From assembly GCF_900094925.1 (NCBI RefSeq), contig NZ_FMAY01000002.1, positions 278,760-342,759 of the forward strand: 64,000 bases of DNA. The letters are read 5' to 3'. The notes beneath the pieces are model-generated. The model saw only the letters and a program-made list of their open reading frames with translations. It made no database searches and was not told the origin of the DNA. Made by a program: the position numbers and the translations under genes. This document shows positions 49,617 through 58,629 of the stretch, in pieces. Positions within the stretch are counted from its first letter, which is position 1; every line of letters starts with the position of its first letter. This DNA comes from Kosakonia oryzendophytica (GTDB lineage Bacteria > Pseudomonadota > Gammaproteobacteria > Enterobacterales > Enterobacteriaceae).

Positions 49617-50433
49617 CTACCGGGCAACTGATCTTCTCGTCATACAGCCACGGGCCTGCGTAATGCGACAGAGGATGCTGGTAGCTGACCCATTGATCGC
49701 CGATCTGGCGGTGCATCAGGCATGAAGCAGGCGACAGATCGTAATACGGGCGGGTATCTTCATGACAATAGGGTACCTGGTGTACGGTCGCCGGAACGGT
49801 GGCGATCGTTGCCTGGCGGTACTGGGTCAGAGTCAGACTGTGGTTATGACCGCAGAAAATGCGGATCAGCGACGGGAAGCGCTCCACCAGTTTCAGTAGC
49901 AGATGGCCGTTTTCACAGGCGATGCGATCCATCTGCGCGTTACCCAGCGGCAGCGGCGGGTGGTGCATAAACACGGCGGTGGGTTTGTCGCCGCCCGTGA
50001 TTAACTGCGCTTCCAGCCAGTTCAGCGTCTCGCTGGTCAGCCAACCTTTTGACTCCCCGGCGAGGCTGGAATCAATAAACAGCAAGCGGGTAGCGAAGTC
50101 ATCGATGGCGTAGTGCATATTCTGCGGGTCGCTACCAAGCTGCGGGCACAGCGGGTGCAGGTACTCCAGAAAGTGGGCTTTGTTATCGTGATTACCCGGA
50201 ATAACAAACAGCGGGTAGTCGAGCCCGCCGAGGATCTGGCGCGCCACGCGGTACTCTTCCGGGCGGCCACAGTTCACGATATCGCCGCTGACGATAACCG
50301 CATCCGGGCGTTCGCGCAGGGCATTCAGTTGGCAGACCACGTCGGCATTGCCCGCGTTAATGTCGATAAAGCCATACAGCTTCTCGTTCTGACTGCGAAA
50401 ATGGGTGTCGGAAATTTGCGCTAAAAACATCAC
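49606..50433 (-). CDS. gpdQ: Glycerophosphodiesterase GpdQ
   Basis: A binuclear metallohydrolase that cleaves glycerol-3-phosphodiesters such as glycerophosphoethanolamine and tolerates many other phosphodiesters. The 275-residue sequence closely follows GpdQ of Klebsiella (Enterobacter) aerogenes as I remember it. The metal ligands are in ISDTHF, SGDIVN, PGNHDNK, FMHHPP and CGHNHS. No signal peptide is present, so it acts on imported substrate in the cytoplasm. It sits between permease and ATPase genes of an ABC importer, which fits uptake followed by hydrolysis. Confidence 0.93.
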   Translation of the reverse strand: MMFLAQISDTHFRSQNEKLYGFIDINAGNADVVCQLNALRERPDAVIVSGDIVNCGRPEEYRVARQILGGLDYPLFVIPGNHDNKAHFLEYLHPLCPQLGSDPQNMHYAIDDFATRLLFIDSSLAGESKGWLTSETLNWLEAQLITGGDKPTAVFMHHPPLPLGNAQMDRIACENGHLLLKLVERFPSLIRIFCGHNHSLTLTQYRQATIATVPATVHQVPYCHEDTRPYYDLSPASCLMHRQIGDQWVSYQHPLSHYAGPWLYDEKISCPVDER

Positions 50434-50441
50434 TGCACTCC

Positions 50442-51329
50442 TTATTTAATGCCGGAGAAGCCAAAGCTCCGGAGAAACTGTTTTTGAAAAGCAATAAACG
50501 CCACCATCAGCGGCAGGCAAACCATTAACGTTCCGGCGCTGATCATGCCCCACTGACCGCCGGACTCGGCACCCATGGCGAAAGAGACCAGCCCGACTGT
50601 CAGCACTTGTTTGTCCGGATCGTTGAGCATCATCAGCGGCCATAAATACTCGTTCCAGTGGTAGGTAATGCTGACGGTGGCAAAGGCCAGCACTGAGGGC
50701 CATGACATGGGCAACATCACGCGGAACAGCACCTGCCACCACCGACACCCCTCCATCAGCGCCGCTTCTTCAATCTCTTTCGGGATGGCGAGAAACGCCT
50801 GGCGCATCAGGAAGACGCCGAACGCGGAAGCGAAATAGGGCATCATCACGCCCGTCAGGGTGTTGAGCAGGCCGAAGGTTTTCAGCGTCAGCATGTTGGG
50901 GATCATCATCACCACCGGCATGATCATCAGCTGCACCAGGAACAGTACGAACAGGGTCTGCTTGCCGCGAAATTCATGGCAGGCAAAAACGTATCCGGCG
51001 GTGGTAATGGTGATGAGCTGCACCGCAAAGGTGCCGAAGGCGAAAATCAGCGTATTGGCGTACAGGCTTAGCCAGTTGGCGCTGGCCCACGCGTCGCGGA
51101 AGTTATCCAGCGTCAGCGGCAAGCGAGGCAGAATCGATGCCATCCCCTCGCCAAAGGTGGTGGCGCTGAAGGCGGAAGAGAGCATCCAGATAAACGGGCT
51201 GATCCACAGCAGTGCGAGGCAGATCATTAACGCCGCGAGGGTGATCGGGCGTGAGTGGCGCAGACGCAACCACAAAGGACGACTCACGGACGGTGCACGC
51301 GGGATGGCGGGTGAAATCTCAACGCTCAT
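50442..51329 (-). CDS. ABC importer permease (UgpE type)
   Basis: A 295-residue inner-membrane permease with six expected helices. The EAA loop that contacts the ATPase is [20 protein letters not shown]. The ATG at 51329 follows GAGGAG; the frame extends six codons upstream without support. It overlaps the upstream permease gene by 11 bases and precedes gpdQ by 8. Confidence 0.92.
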   Translation of the reverse strand: MSVEISPAIPRAPSVSRPLWLRLRHSRPITLAALMICLALLWISPFIWMLSSAFSATTFGEGMASILPRLPLTLDNFRDAWASANWLSLYANTLIFAFGTFAVQLITITTAGYVFACHEFRGKQTLFVLFLVQLMIMPVVMMIPNMLTLKTFGLLNTLTGVMMPYFASAFGVFLMRQAFLAIPKEIEEAALMEGCRWWQVLFRVMLPMSWPSVLAFATVSITYHWNEYLWPLMMLNDPDKQVLTVGLVSFAMGAESGGQWGMISAGTLMVCLPLMVAFIAFQKQFLRSFGFSGIK

Positions 51330-52191
51330 AATGTGCTCCTCTCTCAAGCAGTTTCAGGTTAACCAGCGAAAAGATGAACAGGCCCGCCAGCGTCAGGAAG
51401 GTCGCGGCGGAGGCTTTGCCAAGATCGTGCGTGTCCCAGGCGAGGTTCTGGATGTAATAGAGCAACACGGTGGTAGCGTTATCCGGCCCACCGCGCGTCA
51501 TTACGGCCACGTGGTCGATCTGGGTGATGGAGTAAATCAGCGCCGTGGTGATGACAAAACTGATGGTCGGGCGCAGCAGCGGTAGGGTGACCTTGAAGAA
51601 CACTTGCGTAGCGGTTGCGCCCTCCATCACTGCCGCTTCCCGGGTAGATGCCGGAATGCTTTGTAACCCGGCCAGAAAGAACAGCATGTAGTAGCCAGCA
51701 AACTTCCAGACGCCGATCAGCGCCAGGGCGAATAGCGCACTGTTGCTGCGTCCGAGCCAGTTGTTGTTCATCGGGCCAAAAATCTGTGCCAGATAGTGAT
51801 CGAGCATGCCGAGGCCGGGCATAAAAATGAACAGCCACAACGCTGCGGCACTGACCATCGGGATAATCATCGGGAAGAAGAAAGCGGTGCGCAGCCAGCG
51901 GTTTATGCGGTGGTTTTCCCACAATGCCACCGCCAGTAACAGCGCCAGCGTCACGCCTGGAATAACAGTCAGCAGGATGTAAATCAGGTTGTTGAACAGG
52001 GATTGCCAGAAAACGGTGTCTTCCAGCAGACGGGCGAAATTGCCCAGTCCGACATAGGGGGCGTTGTCGCTTGCCATACGGGTGTCGAACAGGCTGTCAT
52101 ACACCGATCGCAGCAGCGGAAACCAGGTGAACAGCGCCAGGAACAGCAGCGATGGCGACAGGATCAACCACGGAAGCCAGTATTTTCTCAT
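51319..52191 (-). CDS. ABC importer permease (UgpA type)
   Basis: A 290-residue permease with six expected helices and the EAA loop STREAAVMEGATATQVFFKV. It is the first gene of the operon permease-permease-gpdQ-ATPase-binding protein. Its upstream region holds an 18-bp palindrome that could be the operon's operator. Confidence 0.92.
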   Translation of the reverse strand: MRKYWLPWLILSPSLLFLALFTWFPLLRSVYDSLFDTRMASDNAPYVGLGNFARLLEDTVFWQSLFNNLIYILLTVIPGVTLALLLAVALWENHRINRWLRTAFFFPMIIPMVSAAALWLFIFMPGLGMLDHYLAQIFGPMNNNWLGRSNSALFALALIGVWKFAGYYMLFFLAGLQSIPASTREAAVMEGATATQVFFKVTLPLLRPTISFVITTALIYSITQIDHVAVMTRGGPDNATTVLLYYIQNLAWDTHDLGKASAATFLTLAGLFIFSLVNLKLLERGAHYER

Positions 52192-52279
52192 AAGCGTTTC
52201 AAAGCAAATTTACGGGTTTTGAAAGCCAGAGAGTCTGTGAAAGTAATGCTGCAAAAGGATGGCGTAAAGGTGACTGTTT

Positions 52280-52297
52280 AATGAACAGGTGTTCATT
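52280..52297 (-). promoter_or_regulatory. 18-bp perfect palindrome upstream of the gpdQ operon
   Basis: AATGAACA (52280-52287), GG and TGTTCATT (52290-52297) form a perfect inverted repeat about 90 bases before the first permease start. It looks like an operator. It does not match the PHO box well, and its half-sites run in the opposite order to GlpR sites, so the regulator is unknown. Confidence 0.5.
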
Positions 52298-52313
52298 GGG
52301 AGATGAGGTGGGG

Positions 52314-52349
52314 AAAAAAAAAGGCCCGATGAGCCTTGCATCATCGGGC
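52314..52349 (-). terminator. Rho-independent terminator of the retron operon
   Basis: Read on the minus strand, GCCCGATGA, an 8-base loop and TCATCGGGC are followed by C and a run of nine T (plus strand: A-run 52314-52322, stem 52324-52332 with 52341-52349). It lies 37 bases after the RT stop codon and closes the retron transcript. Confidence 0.9.
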
Positions 52350-52385
52350 AATAATATGGAGATGAGAGTAGTAAGCTAATATTTT

Positions 52386-53483
52386 CTAAATGATATAACG
52401 TTCAATTTCTTTTGTTAATTTACTGTATTTTTCAATGTGTTCATCGGCAATGCAGAAGTTTTTTTTATCATGCTGAATTAATGATATTAAAAAAGAACGG
52501 TAACCTTTTAGCTTGTTCTGTAGTTGTGTTTCAATATATTTGATAAAAAAAGCATAATCTTTTTTGTAGATAAATTTATGGTTATCGTAGCTTTTTCCAA
52601 AATGTTTTTTCATGATCGTTGAAGGGCTTTCTTTTTCTCGTAGTGAATGCAGTATCTTGTGTATTATCTCTGTTTTTTTATTCGAAATGCGAATGTGTCC
52701 TGTAGGTTGTTCATAGTTTTGATGTGGAGATTTTCTAAAAATAGGTCTTTCATTTTGGATGACATAACCATTCAGTGATATGGTGTTTTCGCAGGCAATG
52801 GTCTTTGTTTTGTTTATCTTGAGATTGATAGTGGACAGTAATATGGCTATCTCAGTTTGAAAGCTTCTGTCATGTAGTACCCTTTTGGTGTTGGCTGAAA
52901 ATAACATATCATCCGCATAACGAGTATAGATGATGTTTTTCCCTTCACAATATTTTTGAATTAAAATATCAATTGGCCTGAAGATAATGTTTGAAATCAC
53001 TGGCGATGATGGATATCCGATGGGAAGAACCTGTTTATTTCTGAGTTCCGTGATAGGGAAACTGGCCGATGCTTTATGTGTTATTGCGTCCATGACAATG
53101 TTGTAAGGTGAAAATTTATTCCCTTCTTTATCTTGGCTAAATAAACTTTTGGCTAGATTTTCTACAAGGGAAACATCGATGCTATAAAAGAACTTTTTGA
53201 TATCTAACCTTAAGAAATAATAATTCTTTATATGTGGTGTTAAAAAATCAAGATAGGATTTGTTCTTTACAAAACCACAGGCTGAACTATTCAGTGGGAT
53301 ACGGGAGAAAATAATTTTCGTTAAGGCATGGTTTATGGCCTTATGATTAGTTGAGTCTGAAATGACACAACAAAACTCTTTACCTATCTGGCATTCAGCG
53401 GATGTAGGGACGAAAGTATTGAATAAATCTGTATTGCCTTTAAGAATGGTTCTGATAAAAATTTCATTATTAATTAATTTCAT
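52386..53483 (-). CDS. Retron reverse transcriptase
   Basis: A 365-residue reverse transcriptase that would copy part of the adjacent RNA into msDNA. Motif A is LRLDIKKFF (93-99, Asp94), motif B is LPIGYPSSPVISN (153-165) and the catalytic box is YADD (189-192) in YTRYADDMLFSA; the following segment LKINKTKTI is motif D-like. The ATG at 53483 lies 5 bases after the right arm of the RNA's inverted repeat. An in-frame TTG at 53504 would start inside that arm. The gene is strongly AT-rich. It follows an OLD-type ATPase gene and a structured RNA on the same strand, which makes it a retron rather than a group II intron or DGR enzyme. Confidence 0.92.
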   Translation of the reverse strand: MKLINNEIFIRTILKGNTDLFNTFVPTSAECQIGKEFCCVISDSTNHKAINHALTKIIFSRIPLNSSACGFVKNKSYLDFLTPHIKNYYFLRLDIKKFFYSIDVSLVENLAKSLFSQDKEGNKFSPYNIVMDAITHKASASFPITELRNKQVLPIGYPSSPVISNIIFRPIDILIQKYCEGKNIIYTRYADDMLFSANTKRVLHDRSFQTEIAILLSTINLKINKTKTIACENTISLNGYVIQNERPIFRKSPHQNYEQPTGHIRISNKKTEIIHKILHSLREKESPSTIMKKHFGKSYDNHKFIYKKDYAFFIKYIETQLQNKLKGYRSFLISLIQHDKKNFCIADEHIEKYSKLTKEIERYII

Positions 53484-53487
53484 TAGT

Positions 53488-53653
53488 GCTTCAACCCGAT
53501 ACAAAGAACAATGTTACACCGTAGGTGTGCTTTCCAGCGACTAATCACACCTGATGCTAACTAGTCACTCGTGGGCTATGTCAAAAGACAGGAGGGACTA
53601 GCCCTCAGATACTCACCTAAGCTTATATCTCCCGTTAACTATCGGGTTGAAGC
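53488..53653 (-). ncRNA. Retron msr-msd RNA
   Basis: A 166-nt structured RNA between and overlapping the OLD and RT genes. It is bounded by a perfect 14-bp inverted repeat, GCTTCAACCCGATA at 53488-53501 and TATCGGGTTGAAGC at 53640-53653 on the plus strand, the expected a1/a2 arms. Inside, read on the minus strand, come short msr-like hairpins: GAGGG/CCCTC (53606-53592), GGGCTA/TAGCCC (53604-53573, an alternative to the first) and TGTC-TTTT-GACA (53590-53579). Then come msd-like stems GTGACTAGT/ATTAGTCGC (53568-53537, with two G-U pairs) and AGGTGTG/CACACCT (53552-53523). The exact branching G and the msDNA ends cannot be read from sequence alone. Confidence 0.82.
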
Positions 53654-55737
53654 CTTTGGATAATATCATGAAATTCAGGGAAGTAAAATTTGAATATGGT
53701 ATTGAAAGATTTTTTTTGTCGTTTGCTTTGAGCTTCAATAAAATCGAGAGCAAAATTGATGAAACTGGTTGCCCAGCCGTCTGTTTTTTTCAATGATTTG
53801 TTTTTCATTGAATTCTTCTCAATGTAGGCCATTAATCTTTTGGCTTTCAGACTGGTACGCAGCAGTTTTTCAGGGACCGGTGATCCAGTCTTTATCGCAT
53901 TCGCATATACTTCAAGGTTGAAAATACTGTAATCCCATAAACTGTCAGTTTTGCCATTAAAGATTACCCTGAAGAAGGTGAGCAGCATTCTTTGATCTAA
54001 ACTGTTTCGAGTGTTAACACGGCTTTTAATTTTTTTAATATTAACACCTCGCTCCTTTTCAAGCCATTTATAGAATAGCGACGCTGAATTTATATTAATA
54101 AGACATCCTTCAAAGGTGTTTTGATTAATATAGAAATTTTTGAGAAGTAGATATTTTTTTATGGCTGACCGAAAATTCTCTATCATGTCCTCATCAACAA
54201 ATCGCTGTGTTGTTTCGTTTATAGACACCTTGCTGTCGATAACATCGATGATCGATTTTATATTTTTTGCTATTTCAATATATTTTGGGTTATAACCTAA
54301 AGAATATTTTCTGAAATCCTTTTCAAGGATAGGCTTTTTGAGGCTGTAATAGTTACCGTTTTTTTCTGTGCTAAGTGTATAGTTACCGGGAGTTCCGGTT
54401 ATTTTCCATGCTTTATCGGCATCGAAAAGAAATAAATAGGGTATAGAGCTATTTGCGTAAGATGGATTGACCCTTTCACCAATAATGTTGCTGCTACTTT
54501 TATAAACATCGATTTCATTTAAGTTTGGAAAGTGCTGTGCTAATTTTGCATTACCGAATACTTCTTGCTCTGTTTCTCCCTCAACGAATAGAATGAATTT
54601 ACTGAAATACAGGCGTGCTTCATTATCGCTAAAGATATTAATGAAACTTTCATTGTTAAATGTCGAATTGAGATAGTCGATATGAGTGGTGCTTTGTCTG
54701 TTTTTTCTAAAAAATAAAATAGATTGCTTATCGCGAAAGCTTTTAATGATCTCTTTAACAATGTTCGACGAATGAGTCGACATGATTATTTTAGGATTGG
54801 GAGTCTTGCCAGCTATAGCTTTGTAAGCGTAAGAACGATAAATTTCCTTAATCAACATTTCGTTCATTTTTGGATGCAGGCCTAATTCTGGTTCATCAAT
54901 AAAGACAAAGGGGGTAATGTATTCTCGTTTCGCTATTGTGATAAGAATATTAAGAAAGGTTTTTATAAAGTGGAAAGAGTTAGTGCCATCTGATTGATAT
55001 ATAAGTTCGTTCTCTTCAATTTCAAACTTATACCCTTTAAGACCCGCTTTGATATAGGAAAGTATTTTCTCTTTTTGTGTGCTTTTCTGCGTTTTTAGGA
55101 TTGTGTTTAACTCCTCTATATATTTCTTGTAGGAGTGTTCAGAATCAGTGTTTATAGCTTTATCGAAAAATTCTATTACTGTGCTGTTATTTGTCTTTGA
55201 TAAATTAAAAGACTTTAGTCGTGCGACCAGATCCCATAAACTGTCCCAGTCATGAAGATTCATATGCCGTGGTTCAATATGAAAAAAAGGATAAAGATAT
55301 AAAATTAAATCTCGCGTTTGCTTATCTTTCGTAGACCAACGTATTGAATTATCACTGTAAATATGAAGCGTTAACGTAAAAAAAGTTGGATTTTTATTGT
55401 AGCGGGAGGCACTGAAGAACCCCCTCATATGAGCCGGGATAAGCTTTCTTAAAATATAATTGAAATATTTATTCCCTGAGTTTTTTCTAGCTATTCTATA
55501 AATCCTGGTGGTGTCGTAGGTGAGCGTAATCGCCCCTTTGTACGAATAGTTCGAATGTAGTTTAGGTGGCAGACTTTCCTTTCCATCTAGAGTGTCATAG
55601 AAAAATTTAACTAATTTTAGTAGGTTGGATTTTCCTGCGTTGTTCTTGCCAACGATGCAATTAATGTCTTTTATTTGATCGATCTTTATTGAGTCAAAGG
55701 ATAGAAGGTTAGTTATTTCGATAGACTTTATTGTCAT
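53635..55737 (-). CDS. OLD-family ATPase with TOPRIM nuclease domain (retron effector)
   Basis: A 700-residue protein. The ATPase part has Walker A GKNNAGKS (30-37 region), Walker B FVFIDEPELGLHP (277-289) and the H-loop MSTHSSN (His322). A TOPRIM nuclease domain follows, with the Glu of ILFVEGETE (Glu386) and the Asp pair in FLFDADK (Asp439, Asp441). This is the layout of OLD nucleases and of the effector of retron Eco8. On phage infection such an effector is thought to be freed from msDNA control and to cut DNA. The last codons lie inside the left arm of the retron RNA. The gene is AT-rich and first in the operon. Confidence 0.9.
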   Translation of the reverse strand: MTIKSIEITNLLSFDSIKIDQIKDINCIVGKNNAGKSNLLKLVKFFYDTLDGKESLPPKLHSNYSYKGAITLTYDTTRIYRIARKNSGNKYFNYILRKLIPAHMRGFFSASRYNKNPTFFTLTLHIYSDNSIRWSTKDKQTRDLILYLYPFFHIEPRHMNLHDWDSLWDLVARLKSFNLSKTNNSTVIEFFDKAINTDSEHSYKKYIEELNTILKTQKSTQKEKILSYIKAGLKGYKFEIEENELIYQSDGTNSFHFIKTFLNILITIAKREYITPFVFIDEPELGLHPKMNEMLIKEIYRSYAYKAIAGKTPNPKIIMSTHSSNIVKEIIKSFRDKQSILFFRKNRQSTTHIDYLNSTFNNESFINIFSDNEARLYFSKFILFVEGETEQEVFGNAKLAQHFPNLNEIDVYKSSSNIIGERVNPSYANSSIPYLFLFDADKAWKITGTPGNYTLSTEKNGNYYSLKKPILEKDFRKYSLGYNPKYIEIAKNIKSIIDVIDSKVSINETTQRFVDEDMIENFRSAIKKYLLLKNFYINQNTFEGCLININSASLFYKWLEKERGVNIKKIKSRVNTRNSLDQRMLLTFFRVIFNGKTDSLWDYSIFNLEVYANAIKTGSPVPEKLLRTSLKAKRLMAYIEKNSMKNKSLKKTDGWATSFINFALDFIEAQSKRQKKSFNTIFKFYFPEFHDIIQRLQPDS

Positions 55738-56014
55738 CGGTCGTCTCTTAATAATATTTAAAATTCACTGTTTATCTTTGAATTGGGGAAGTCCGGCTTT
55801 CGCTTTCGCTGCTTGAGATACGCTACCGCCCTCAGAGATAGCCTCTGATCGCAGAATGGTGGGATGTGTTACCTATCCTGACAAGATAATTTTCAAAATC
55901 AAGTACCGAGAAAGAGTAGTAAGCAAAGGGTAATATTTCTGTGGTAACAGGAGAGGATGTTCTTAACGCGATAGAGTGGTGATAGCGCTGTTGAGGCTGC
56001 TGTCTATAGATAGT
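55738..56014. other. Intergenic region upstream of the retron
   Basis: A 277-base gap that holds the promoter of the retron operon. A small hairpin, CAGAG/CTCTG, lies near 55830. I see no 14-bp inverted repeat here, so the retron RNA is not in this upstream position. No gene is seen. Confidence 0.5.
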
Positions 56015-56040
56015 AAAAAAAGCCCCGCATCATGCGGGGC
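56015..56040 (-). terminator. Rho-independent terminator of the siderophore receptor gene
   Basis: On the minus strand, GCCCCGCA, a 3-base loop and TGCGGGGC are followed by seven T (plus strand: A-run 56015-56021, stem 56022-56029 with 56033-56040). It lies 27 bases after the receptor stop. Confidence 0.92.
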
Positions 56041-56067
56041 AATCTCTGACACGCTTCATGGGTGATA

Positions 56068-58227
56068 TCAGAAATCCATCTTCACCGTAAATTGCACTTC
56101 GCGTGGGGCGCCAATCTGGTTACCCAGATTATTGGTGGCGATAGACGAGGTGTAGTAGGTCTTATCGAAGATGTTTTTCAGGTTAACCTGTAAGGTCACC
56201 GGGTATTGCAGCTTCATTTTGTAAGCGGCAAACGCATCGGCAACAACGTAGCCCGGCAGGTAGTAATCTGCGCCGTTGGTGGCTGAACGGCGGCTTACAC
56301 CGTGGCCACCGCCACCAAAGGTCAACGTATTGCCGGCAAACACGTTATGAATGTCGTACGTCAGGAACAATGAACCGGTGTGGCGCGGAACGTTCGGCAG
56401 CGGTTTCCCGGCGTAATCCGGGTCTTCCAGCACTTTGGCTGCGGTGTAGCTGTAGCTGGCGATCACATTCATGTTCGGCGTCAGCGAACCGGCCAGATCC
56501 ATTTCCACGCCCTGCGAGCGTACGCGACCGGCGGTTTTCGCTACCGTTTCATTACCCACGATCTCGCTATACAGCACGTTGCGCTTATGGATATCAAATG
56601 CGGTGATATTGGCGGTAACACCGTCGAACAGATCAAATTTTGCGCCAACTTCGTAAGATGTTGATGTCTCCGGCGGCAGATCGCCGATATAGCTGGCAAT
56701 AGACGACTGCGGCATAAACGCTTTCGCCACGTTGCCGAACAGCGAAACCGACGGCGTCAGCTTGTACACCAGACCGAATTTCGGCGTCCATTTCTCGTCG
56801 CTGCTGTCGGTGTTGACGTTGAACGGGCGGCCCTTGCCCGCATACTGCGTGTAGTACTGATAACGCATCCCGGCTACCGCTATCCATTTGTCCGTCAGGT
56901 ACAGCGCATCCTGTGCATAGGCGGAGTAACTCTCCTGTTGAATGGTCTGATCGCTGTCGGACGCCGAAACCGATGTACACTTGCTGGCCTTGCCGTAGGT
57001 CGGGTTGTAAATATTGAAATCTTTGACATTTTTACAGCGGATCATGTCGGTACGCAGCAGATCGTAATATTCATACGATACCCCCGTCAGGATCTCATTG
57101 TAGAAGCCGCCGATATCCACATTCCCTTGCAGATCCGCCCGCGTGCTGTGCATGCGCTGGGTTGAGCCCTGGGTTGCGTCCACGCGGCGGGTCAGGTTGC
57201 CGGTTTTTGCATCGTAGGCCATCACGCGCGACTGGTTATCGCTGTACTTATCCTGGCTGTAACCGTACTCGATTTTCCCGGTCCATGCGCTGTTGAAGCG
57301 GTACTCGGCATTTAATTGCGCGATATCGGATTCGCCATCGGTGATGTTAAAAGGTTCATCAAAACGGGTTTTCCTGTCGACATTCACTGCCTGTTTGGTG
57401 GTGAGATCGAAGAGGGTGCCGCGATCAAACGGTGTTTGATAATCGCGGTGTGAATACATCACGTTGACGGTGGCGTTATCACCAAACCAGGTCAGCGACG
57501 GTGCAATAAAGGTGCTCTTTTCCTTGCCGAAATTGCGCCAGTAATCCTCATTCTGGTACTCGCCAATCAGACGATACGCCAGCCGCGTTCCGTCAATCGG
57601 GCCGGTGACGTCAAACTGCCCGGTGCCGCCGCCAAAACTGGACGAAGTGGCGGAGATCGTGCCGCCAAAGGTAGTTTCCGGGCGTTTCGTGACAACATTG
57701 ATAAGCCCGCCGGGATCGAGGATGCCATACAGCGTGGAAGCCGGGCCTTTCAGCACTTCCACACGCGATGTAGCGGCATTAAAGCTGCGTGGCACCACGG
57801 TGCGCAGGCCATTGGTCATAATGGAGCCGTCACGGTTGGCACCAAATCCCCGGCGGACAAACGCATCCTGCGTACCGCCGAGCGTGTTGGTCTGCACCAC
57901 GTTACTGACGTTATACAGCGCTTCATCGAGGCTGGTTGCGTGTTGGTCTTCCAGCACTTCATCGCTCACCGTGTTGACCACCTGCGGGATATCCAGCATC
58001 GGCATTGAGGTTAGTGTAGCGGTGGAGGTATTCAGCGGTTGGTAGCCGGATGTCGCCTGTTTATCGGCGGAAGAAGCATCTGCCAGCACCGTAAGCGTAT
58101 CGCCGTCGCTGGTCTGATCGGTTTTGGTCGCCGCGTGTGTAAAAGGGGTGAAGACCGATCCCAAAACGATCGCGGAGAACAGCGCGCGACCTTTCGGCCC
58201 GGTAATACAACGAGTTAACTCAGCCAT
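56068..58227 (-). CDS. TonB-dependent siderophore receptor
   Basis: A 719-residue outer-membrane receptor. The signal peptide ends near FTHAATK. The plug domain runs from about 75 to 190 (MPMLDIPQVVNTVSDEVL, VEVLKGPASTLYGILDPGG). A 22-strand barrel follows and ends in QFTVKMDF with the terminal Phe. A TonB-box-like segment DTLTVLAD is near residue 43. Which ferric siderophore it takes is not evident; hydroxamate-type receptors such as FhuE or FoxA are the nearest by feel. It is divergent from an ABC importer and preceded by a Fur-like box. Confidence 0.92.
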   Translation of the reverse strand: MAELTRCITGPKGRALFSAIVLGSVFTPFTHAATKTDQTSDGDTLTVLADASSADKQATSGYQPLNTSTATLTSMPMLDIPQVVNTVSDEVLEDQHATSLDEALYNVSNVVQTNTLGGTQDAFVRRGFGANRDGSIMTNGLRTVVPRSFNAATSRVEVLKGPASTLYGILDPGGLINVVTKRPETTFGGTISATSSSFGGGTGQFDVTGPIDGTRLAYRLIGEYQNEDYWRNFGKEKSTFIAPSLTWFGDNATVNVMYSHRDYQTPFDRGTLFDLTTKQAVNVDRKTRFDEPFNITDGESDIAQLNAEYRFNSAWTGKIEYGYSQDKYSDNQSRVMAYDAKTGNLTRRVDATQGSTQRMHSTRADLQGNVDIGGFYNEILTGVSYEYYDLLRTDMIRCKNVKDFNIYNPTYGKASKCTSVSASDSDQTIQQESYSAYAQDALYLTDKWIAVAGMRYQYYTQYAGKGRPFNVNTDSSDEKWTPKFGLVYKLTPSVSLFGNVAKAFMPQSSIASYIGDLPPETSTSYEVGAKFDLFDGVTANITAFDIHKRNVLYSEIVGNETVAKTAGRVRSQGVEMDLAGSLTPNMNVIASYSYTAAKVLEDPDYAGKPLPNVPRHTGSLFLTYDIHNVFAGNTLTFGGGGHGVSRRSATNGADYYLPGYVVADAFAAYKMKLQYPVTLQVNLKNIFDKTYYTSSIATNNLGNQIGAPREVQFTVKMDF

Positions 58228-58338
58228 GTAATCTACTTTCCCGAAAGGATCCTGCGAGCCATGCAGGAGTGAACGTATTTTTAGTCATTGCTCTTTTGCA
58301 CCTGTCTACCCGTTAGCCGCTGCTTCGGCGTCGGATAT

Positions 58339-58357
58339 GTAATTGAGAATCATTCAA
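58339..58357 (-). promoter_or_regulatory. Fur-like box upstream of the siderophore receptor
   Basis: The 19 bases around TTGAGAATCATTC match the Fur consensus at about 12 positions, including the whole AATCATT half. It lies about 112 bases before the receptor start. Iron repression is expected. Confidence 0.6.
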
Positions 58358-58588
58358 TCATGGTGTTTTGTAGTAGTAAATGGAAAAAGTGAGAATTTCG
58401 CTACAGCACTTCGTTGCGCCAGATCAGCCGATTTAAAGCCACTCTGTTAATGTGTAACTAATTGAATATAAAAATATAATATTAAAAATGTCAGATGGGG
58501 TTCTGTTGTAGTGACAGCCCTGTAAACGTTGCGGGTTTATCTCCTTATCAGGCTTGACTACTACAGTGGCAAACGGCAATATCGAAAA

Positions 58589-58607
58589 GAGAATGATATT
58601 TATTTTT
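58589..58607 (+). promoter_or_regulatory. Fur-like box upstream of the siderophore ABC importer
   Basis: GAGAATGATATTTATTTTT matches the 19-bp Fur consensus at about 14 positions. It lies 23 bases before the ATPase start codon and should repress the importer operon when iron is plentiful. Confidence 0.7.
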
Positions 58608-58629
58608 ATTTGTAAGGGTAGCGCGCGTC

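Noticed and set aside
52270-52300. PHO box upstream of the gpdQ operon
   Set aside because: CTGTTCATTAAACAGTCAC looks like two 7-mers 4 bases apart, but both repeats miss key positions. The perfect palindrome explains the sequence better.
53484-53504. TTG at 53504 as the RT start
   Set aside because: It begins inside the right arm of the retron RNA's inverted repeat. The ATG at 53483 is the better start and leaves the RNA arm outside the gene.
55738-56014. Retron RNA upstream of the OLD gene
   Set aside because: Many retrons carry the RNA at the head of the operon, but no paired arms exist here, while the OLD-RT gap has a perfect 14-bp pair with internal hairpins.
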